DNA of 14,194 nt from Hirudo medicinalis. Taxonomy: Eukaryota > Annelida > Clitellata > Hirudinida > Hirudinidae. Below the pieces are notes generated by a model, which ran no database searches, was not told the DNA's origin, and saw only the letters and a list, made by a program, of their open reading frames with translations. Positions 9,875 to 14,194 of the stretch are shown in pieces (positions within the stretch are counted from its first letter, which is position 1; the number at the start of each line of letters is the position of its first letter). Made by a program: the position numbers and the translations under genes. The DNA is taken from contig MPNW01001286.1 of assembly GCA_011800805.1 (NCBI GenBank), positions 1 through 14,194 of the forward strand. Reading direction: 5' to 3'.

Positions 9875-12158
9875 CATCAATATCATTATCATTATCATTA
9901 TTAGTATTATTATTACCATTATCATTATCATCATCATCATCAGCATCATTATCATTATTATTATTTTATTTTTTTAAATATATTTTTGTAACAACAATGA
10001 TAACGGAATTAAATTTCATCATTTCATAATTTATCAGACACATAAAGAGCTTGCAAAATGGACCTACGTCGACTTCGATTGCTAGTTTTAATAATCAGTG
10101 ATCATCGATGACAATCTCACCACAGTCACTGAACGTAAATCTCTTGCTGGAGGTTTGAGGCTTGATCTCATTGCTTTCAAAGGACCCTGACGGAGATCTC
10201 TTGTGCACGTAGGAGGGCAGGGGTGACCTCTGCCTCTTAAGGTCCCTGTTTCGGAGCGGAGGTAAAGCCAGTGGAGATGAAGAGTACTTGTAGGCTTTTT
10301 CTCCATCACCGGATTCTGCACTGCTGAGCACCGCAAGCGAATTATCGCTTTCATGCCTCGGTGATTCCAAACGGTTCCTCTGCTGCTGTTTCCTGCCAAT
10401 ATCGAGAGATGGATCGTCTCTTGTCCTCGCCCGTTCGCGTCTTCCTGGTCTCCTATGACGATCTTTATTCCTACCAGAGTTCACGCTTCTTCTGTCGCCG
10501 GAGTCCTCCGCTGAGAATGATGATTCCCCAGTTGGAGGAATTATCTGCTGGCGGTGGTTATCCGGGTGGTAGCGATGATGGTGACGTCTGGTGGGGAATG
10601 GTTCGGTCGTCGTAACCTCTGCCGGAACGAATGGTATATGTTTCTCCTTCCTGCGCCTGGCATTCTTGCGGCGACGTCTTCTTGTGGTCATGTCGCTGCG
10701 GTCGTCGGCGTCGTCGATGGCTTTCTTCTCGGCGGAAGCACGTTTCAGTTCTCTACTTTCGTCGTAGGTCGCACCGTCGAGCGAGTCGCTCTCTTGCAAG
10801 TCGGTGTCGTTCGCTCGTTCGTGTCGGGAGTCGTTCTTGTGCTCCAATTTACGGACCGATTTATTGAGGCTTTCGACAGTTTCGTTGGCAGACGCAAGAA
10901 GAAGAATCGTGACAGCTTCATTTCTTTTGTCGTCGACGTTAAAAAGCCTTTCGCTGCTCCGAAATTGTGAAAGCGAGGTGTGGCGTTCTGCTGATTGTTC
11001 GAATGTTCGTTCTTGTCCGTTGAACTCTGTTGTTGTTGTTGTTGTTGTTGCTGCTATTGTTGTTGTTGCTATTGTTGCTATTGGTGTTGTTGTTGTTGTT
11101 GTTGCTGTTGTTGTTGCTGTTGTTGCGAACTTGGTTGCAAGGGATGGGGTCTGGGAATCGAAAGTGGAATGAACGCTCGGTGTGGGATTTCCATAATTTT
11201 CGGTAACGGAAACGTTTATGGTTTCTGGTGTGAGAGAAGTTCCACTGGAGAGTGGAGATGGAGGATACTTTTGGACGGTCGCGTTTCTCGCGTCAGTGGG
11301 TTTTTCAGATTTTTCAACCGCTCGGTTTTTTGTCAACTCGGACGGGTCCTGATTCGTGCAGTTGTCACGTCGAAGAGAGGATGAGTTGGCAGCAACAATG
11401 GGGATGTTGAAATTGCTCTCGACACTCGAATTCAGACTGATGCCATCTGAAAAGTTACTTGGATGAAAATCATGAATCTCGTTGTTGCTCGTTGTGTTTG
11501 CATAGAAAACTGCTTCTTCAGTCTGCTTCCCATCAGACTGATCGGGATGAGATGCATCTTCAGATGGGCTGCTTGTAAGATGACGTTTTAATGGAAATGG
11601 TTTTTTATCAACCTCGTTTGAAGAATTGGAAGCAGATTGGACAGCGTTCATTTTGTCTTCATTTTCATTTTTTGTCGTGTTTTCGGATAAAATCGAAGCC
11701 ATTTCAGTCAGATTTGTTAGCCCAGACTTGGTTGAACTTTTTCCAACATCGAGTTCTTTCGCTTGATTGGTGAATTTTAAATTTTTTGATAAAGAAATGG
11801 TGGTCGATGTGTGGGGTGGGTGGAGATCCCTAGTGGCGGTGATGTCACTCATAGGAACTACTTTGTCGATGGCGGAGACATTGGTTAATCTCATTGGTTG
11901 AGGAGATGATGACGTCAGAAGTGCTGATGTAAATGATTGCGTAAGAGTTGGCCGAGCTGACTCAACACGAAGCGATGTCGTCATATTGTCGCAGCTTCCC
12001 TTACTGTTACTGCTGTTGTAGTCGTTGTGGTCCGTGTCGTTAGCTGTCGTTGCTGCGGCAGCAGCTGATCGGCCGATGACGATGGCCGACCACACGAACA
12101 ACAAGAGGCAGGAGTAAAAGTGAACTTTAATGGCGAATTGATCGGCCATAAGCGGCAT
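6483..12158 (-). CDS. GM2A-like: Secreted GM2 activator-like lipid-binding protein with a giant mucin-like/basic N-terminal extension (four exons, 895 aa)
   Basis: Coding segments join as 12158-10121, 9810-9600, 7376-7052 and 6596-6483 (2038+211+325+114 = 2688 nt, 895 codons plus TAG). Every junction is GT-AG and the phases match: G|GC makes Gly, TG|C makes Cys, and the third junction is phase 0. Residues 1-32 are a signal peptide, about 33-673 a low-complexity extension, and 674-895 a GM2A domain. Cysteines at 679, 743, 750, 756, 818, 829, 831 and 878 reproduce the family order C-x(~60)-C-x6-C-x5-C ... C-x10-C-x-C-x(~45)-C, with an insertion only between the fourth and fifth. Known family role: GM2A is a lysosomal or secreted cofactor that lifts glycolipids out of membranes for hydrolases. 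Lipid binding here is inferred from the fold; the ligand is unknown. The extension is atypical, since GM2A is normally about 190-200 aa. Missing evidence is a transcript spanning exons 1 and 2. Confidence 0.85.
6641..6669. repeat. GAT microsatellite in intron 3
   Basis: About nine GAT units within 45-75 nt of the exon 4 acceptor. Confidence 0.95.
6704..6783. repeat. TTG/CTG microsatellite in intron 3
   Basis: TTG units with regular CTG and TTTATTG interruptions. Confidence 0.9.
7052..7376 (-). CDS. Exon 3: central cysteine cluster of the GM2 activator-type domain, with a proline-rich insertion
   Basis: The acceptor ATTTTCAG|C at 7377/7376 supplies the third base of Cys750. HYKNLCKQLD then parallels TFEHFCDVLD of human GM2A (six-residue Cys spacing, Cys756). 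A roughly 49-residue insertion follows, polar and proline-rich with six consecutive Pro, at about 7355-7180; it is absent from the human protein. The family pattern resumes at ACPRLLRSQYVPCKCPF (Cys818, 829, 831), equivalent to PCPEPLRTYGLPCHCPF with identical 11 and 2 spacing. It continues YTLKKYIVPIP, like the family's YSLPKSEFVVPDL. The donor is GTCGAG|GTATGT at 7052/7051, phase 0. The open frame beyond the donor (to 6962) is intronic, because the following exon gives the expected domain ending. Confidence 0.9.
7934..7947. promoter_or_regulatory. Perfect 14-bp palindrome containing a kappa-B consensus (GGGAATTCCC)
   Basis: GCGGGAATTCCCGC is its own reverse complement, and its inner ten bases fit the Rel/NF-kB consensus GGGRNWYYCC exactly. 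It lies in intron 2. Binding is inference only. Confidence 0.25.
8767..8788. repeat. TTC microsatellite in intron 2
   Basis: About seven uninterrupted TTC units. Confidence 0.9.
9600..9810 (-). CDS. Exon 2: N-terminal half of the GM2 activator-type domain
   Basis: This exon encodes residues 680-749 and part of Cys750. It begins GKDPDRPIKF and continues through LDPAPI, matching human GM2A, where GKDP follows the first cysteine and PDPI lies a few residues on. NIT (one sequon) falls in the strand equivalent to the family's NVT region, and VPIPVPC corresponds to WIKIPC, supplying Cys743. MGT followed by the split TG|C codon gives MGTC, equivalent to IGSC, with the family's seven-residue Cys-Cys spacing. 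The donor is ACATG|GTGAGT at 9600/9599, a near-consensus site, phase 2. The acceptor AAAAG|GC at 9811/9810 has no pyrimidine tract because an AAT/GAT microsatellite runs right up to it, but only this AG gives the matching phase and restores CGKDP. The microsatellite frame upstream (poly-Ile/Met) is not coding. Confidence 0.88.
9811..10120 (-). other. Intron 1 (310 nt), half of it microsatellite
   Basis: GTGAGA donor and AAAAG acceptor, phase 1. On the plus strand 9813-9965 is an ATT tract grading into ATC, so the whole 3' half of the intron, including where a pyrimidine tract should be, is AAT/GAT repeat on the transcribed strand. If the intron is retained, translation continues for seven residues (EIVIDDH) and stops, losing the lipid-binding domain. 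Confidence 0.75.
9813..9965. repeat. ATT/ATC microsatellite abutting exon 2
   Basis: ATT units at 9815-9872 followed by mixed ATC, ATT and AGT units; it ends one or two bases from the AG of the exon 2 acceptor on the minus strand. Confidence 0.95.
10121..12158 (-). CDS. Exon 1: signal peptide plus ~640-residue Ser/Thr-rich, N-glycosylation-rich, then polybasic extension
   Basis: The ATG at 12158 has A at -3 and is the first ATG on this strand for about 300 nt downstream of 12459. It opens a classic signal peptide: Lys11, hydrophobic core about 14-28, small-residue cleavage region RSAAA at 30-34. After it come about 18 N-x-S/T sequons before residue 480, a Thr/Ala tract at about 342-377 encoded by an ACA/CAA microsatellite, and two extra cysteines (56 and 267). 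From about 490 the chain is strongly basic: a five-Arg run plus Lys at 493-498, RRRK at 501-504, a His/Arg cluster at 524-529, and Lys-Arg pairs at 653-654 and 672-673. The last residues, FTFSDC (674-679), match the start of GM2A domains (human FSWDNC). The donor is TGTG|GTGAGA at 10121/10120, phase 1. A 2-kb frame kept open through repeat-prone DNA argues for coding. I recognise no family in the extension; it could be mucin-like or a processed pro-region. Confidence 0.82.
11028..11127. repeat. TTG/CTG microsatellite inside exon 1 (encodes the Thr/Ala tract)
   Basis: On the coding strand the repeat reads ACA/ACC/GCA, giving Thr/Ala runs at residues about 342-377. Interruptions such as CTATTG add Ile/Ala. 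Confidence 0.9.
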
Positions 12159-12394
12159 CTTTGCTAGGTTTGATGAAGTGCTGGAAAGCGGCTTAAGTAG
12201 CTGAAGGACCGATGGCGGATGTCGATCCGATGATGATGATGATGACGACGAAGACGAGGACAATGATGACAGTGACGATGACAATGATGACGATGACGAA
12301 TGTTTGAGTAGAAATGGTGAAATTGTTATTGCCGAGAGAGGACACAGTCGTAGATCTTCGTTTCTGCCCGTGACTCGCGGATGATCCTTCTAAG
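12159..12394 (-). promoter_or_regulatory. 5' leader of the GM2A-like gene, ATG-free, with a candidate 3' splice site at its edge
   Basis: No ATG occurs on the minus strand from 12459 down to the start at 12158. The reading frame is open from a TAG at about 12393 through an ATC/GTC repeat (12225-12300) that would encode poly-Ser if a non-AUG start were used. TTCATTTTTCCAG|C at 12396/12395 resembles an acceptor, so a separate upstream 5' UTR exon is possible. The transcription start is not determinable here. Confidence 0.45.
12225..12300. repeat. GAT/GAC microsatellite in the 5' leader
   Basis: Mixed GAT, GAC and GAA triplets; on the transcribed strand ATC/GTC, which contains no ATG. Confidence 0.9.
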
Positions 12395-12864
12395 CTGGAA
12401 AAATGAACAGCAGATGGATGGATGAGCGGAGGAAAGCGTAAAACGGTACTAAATTATTCATAAACATCTAATGACGTGACGTGGTCAGGGCTCCTCCACC
12501 CCCATCCATCCCCCACTCCAACACACGTTTTTTTTTGTGCAGGTTGCAAAAATTAGCACATCATCACACCGGGTTGATTGCTGGTGCGACATTACTACTG
12601 AATGAATTTGCGCTAAATGATTATTAAATATAATCACACTTGTAATATAATTACATGTTAGTTTACATGTAATAATGTAGATTTAAAAATTTATTTACAT
12701 AAAATAGAAAACAATTTGTCGAGGTTTATCGAGGCAATGATTAAAATTAATGATCAAATTAATAAATTTTTCCTTTAAATATCTTCGTTTTTAAGGCAGT
12801 GAAATGTAATCAGCATCATTGAGGGATGCAACGGAGAGTATAAAATATTCTTTGCTGAACCCAC
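12395..12864. other. Upstream flank of the GM2A-like gene, no coding seen
   Basis: Contains TGACGTGACGTGG near 12473 (CRE half-site-like), a C-rich stretch near 12495 and a very AT-rich block at 12600-12790. It may be an intron in the 5' UTR. Confidence 0.35.
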
Positions 12865-13000
12865 TAGTCATCATCAGGTCGCCGTCATCATCATCTTCAT
12901 CATCGTCATCATCAGGTCGCCGTCATCATCATCTTCATCATCGTCATCATCAGGTCGCCGTCACCATCATCTTCATCATCGTCATCATCATTATCGAATC
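12865..13000. repeat. 38-bp minisatellite, about 3.5 copies
   Basis: The marker AGGTCGCCGTCA recurs at 12876, 12914 and 12952, exactly 38 bp apart, separated by ATC/TTC/GTC triplets, with one T-to-C change in the third copy. The period is not a multiple of three, so it is not coding. Confidence 0.95.
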
Positions 13001-13426
13001 AACACCATCATCACTCACACGGATTTACTCCAATCACATCAAAAATATCTCCTCACCTGTCCAACCAGATTGAATCAATCAACTGTGGAAAGCCACCCTA
13101 AGAGACAAATTTTAATTTTTCGATCGGCTCTCCTCTGGTCCCCTGGCATTTATAGGGAGATTCGTGCAGGTTTCCGTGCGTGAGGATTAGTGGTCCGTGT
13201 CTATCTAGCTCTGGCGGATTCTTAAGGGTGGCGTACACCGGCTTAGGGAAGATGTATGGGGTAATGTCGTCGCTAGGCTACGATTAAGGCGCTCGCTTCC
13301 GAGGATAGGGTCAAGGGTTCTGGCCTTCACTACGGACGGTCCACCAGCCCCCCTGCTGCTGGTGCTTGTGGGCGTCGTTATGACTGTGATTGATGCCGGC
13401 AGAGCGTTTGCTGTTAGACATTATTA
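13001..13426. other. Upstream DNA, no gene seen; possible degenerate tRNA-derived element at 13275-13330
   Basis: CGATTAAGGCGCTCGCTTCC (13281-13300) resembles the A-box half of tRNA-derived repeats, and GGTTCTGGCC (13316-13325) is a degenerate B box. A GC-rich CTGCTGCTGG tail follows near 13353. No cloverleaf is evident. The possible TATA box at 13148-13155 lies in this stretch. Confidence 0.3.
13148..13155 (-). promoter_or_regulatory. Possible TATA box upstream of the GM2A-like gene
   Basis: CTATAAAT on the minus strand in a locally GC-balanced context, about 990 nt upstream of the start codon. It would fit a promoter feeding a short 5' exon spliced to the site at 12395. AT-rich DNA makes chance matches common, so this is weak. 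Confidence 0.2.
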
Positions 13427-13469
13427 CTTCGACGACGACGACGACGACGATGATGATGATGATGATGAT
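13427..13469. repeat. GAC then GAT microsatellite
   Basis: GAC units pass directly into GAT units. Confidence 0.95.
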
Positions 13470-13912
13470 TTATTTTTATAAGAAGTGCTTATTTGTAAAT
13501 ATTCTTTTTATGTGTAATTCCGAATTATTATTTACAATTGATGTGCTGCTGGGCGCCAGGCAATTAAATGGAAAGACGTCATCATAAAATTTAATAACTT
13601 GTTCAAATCAAAATCATACGTGCAAACCGTCATCTTGTTTTGGGAATGCCCGGATGCTGATGACGATCATTTCGTTTCGCTGCACTCCATCGCATTCCAT
13701 CGCACTCCTCGCCTCCCAACCAGTCAATCATTCCTGGACACCTTTCTTCTCACTCTACTCAACTATGAAAGCCCCCCCACTTCCCAGTTGCACTCATACC
13801 TGCCAACTCAGCTCACCTTTTCAAAGTTGAGAGTGAAAATGTCATCCTCAGAGTCAAGTCGTCACTTGGTTTCAAAGACAATAATAAGCGATTGTCCTTT
13901 AGAGAATGCAGG

Positions 13913-13914
<2 letters not shown>
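13470..13914. other. Intergenic DNA, no gene seen
   Basis: One plus-strand open frame of about 117 codons (13599-13952) runs into the GA repeat and has no recognisable motif. Confidence 0.4.

Positions 13915-13947
<33 letters not shown>
13915..13947. repeat. GA dinucleotide microsatellite
   Basis: About 16 uninterrupted GA units. Confidence 0.98.
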
Positions 13948-13949
<2 letters not shown>

Positions 13950-14039
13950 TGATGAAGTGAGGGATGGGATTTTATGAATTGAAGAAGATGGTGATGAAAG
14001 TGAGGGTGCTTCTGATGGTTATGATCATTGTAATTACTA

Positions 14040-14094
14040 ATTGCCATCACCATCACCACCGTTATCGTCATCATCATCGTCGACATCGTCGTCG

Positions 14095-14126
<32 letters not shown>

Positions 14127-14150
14127 GTCGTCGTCGTCACCACCACCACC

Positions 14151-14184
<34 letters not shown>

Positions 14185-14194
14185 TCATCATCAT
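14040..14194. repeat. ATC/GTC/ACC microsatellite block, truncated by window edge
   Basis: Blocks of ATC, GTC and ACC triplets. Poly-Met/Thr/Val frames across it are repeat artefacts. Confidence 0.95.

Noticed and set aside
9596..9955. Minus-strand open frame beginning with long Met/Ile runs and running into GKDP
   Set aside because: The Met/Ile part is translated AAT/GAT microsatellite. Only 9810-9600 is exon, shown by phase match with exon 1 and the donor at 9599.
10088..11384. Overlapping open frames of 80-138 codons on both strands across exon 1
   Set aside because: They are shadows of the long coding exon and of its TTG repeat (poly-Cys or poly-Val), with no motifs of their own.
12159..12284. 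Start of the long open frame at 12284
   Set aside because: That codon is TTG, not ATG. The first ATG (12158) opens directly into a signal peptide, and the upstream residues are repeat-encoded poly-Ser.
12865..13000. CRISPR-like regular array
   Set aside because: The 38-bp units are contiguous copies without distinct spacers and are made of triplet repeats; a eukaryotic minisatellite fits.
13599..13952. Plus-strand open frame of 117 codons
   Set aside because: It ends inside a GA microsatellite (Glu-Arg run), has no recognisable motif and sits in repeat-rich DNA.
13862..14194. Met/Thr/Val-rich open frame at the right edge
   Set aside because: Pure translation of ATC/GTC/ACC triplet repeats.

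Overview
The window looks like nuclear DNA of an animal, most likely an invertebrate. It has long AT-rich non-coding stretches packed with trinucleotide microsatellites (ATT, ATC, GTC, TTG), GT-AG introns and no bacterial-style operons. I cannot name the species or phylum from the sequence.

I could assemble one protein-coding gene, on the minus strand from 12158 down to 6483. It has four exons (12158-10121, 9810-9600, 7376-7052, 6596-6483) whose three introns have phases 1, 2 and 0, so the reading frame is intact and encodes 895 residues. The C-terminal ~220 residues are a ganglioside GM2 activator (GM2A) type lipid-binding domain. All eight family cysteines are present, with family-like spacing except for one 49-residue insertion. 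Unusually, the domain is preceded in the same frame by a signal peptide and a ~640-residue extension. This extension is Ser/Thr-rich with about 18 N-glycosylation sequons, then becomes strongly basic, and ends in a Lys-Arg pair directly before the lipid-binding domain. The usual GM2A protein is about 190-200 residues, so this is a mucin-like or pro-region fusion, or a secreted multi-part precursor. It is the main discovery in the window.

Layout: 1-6480 is non-coding on my reading, with microsatellites, a 20-bp minisatellite, three RFX X-box-like motifs and a possible degenerate tRNA-derived repeat. 6483-12158 is the GM2A-like gene, with introns of 310, 2223 and 455 bases. 12159-12394 is its ATG-free leader, with a candidate 3' splice site at 12395. 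12395-14194 is upstream sequence with a possible TATA box, a 38-bp minisatellite, a second possible tRNA-derived repeat and terminal ATC/ACC/GA microsatellites. The gene model rests on reading splice junctions and family motifs by eye; no alignment or transcript was available.
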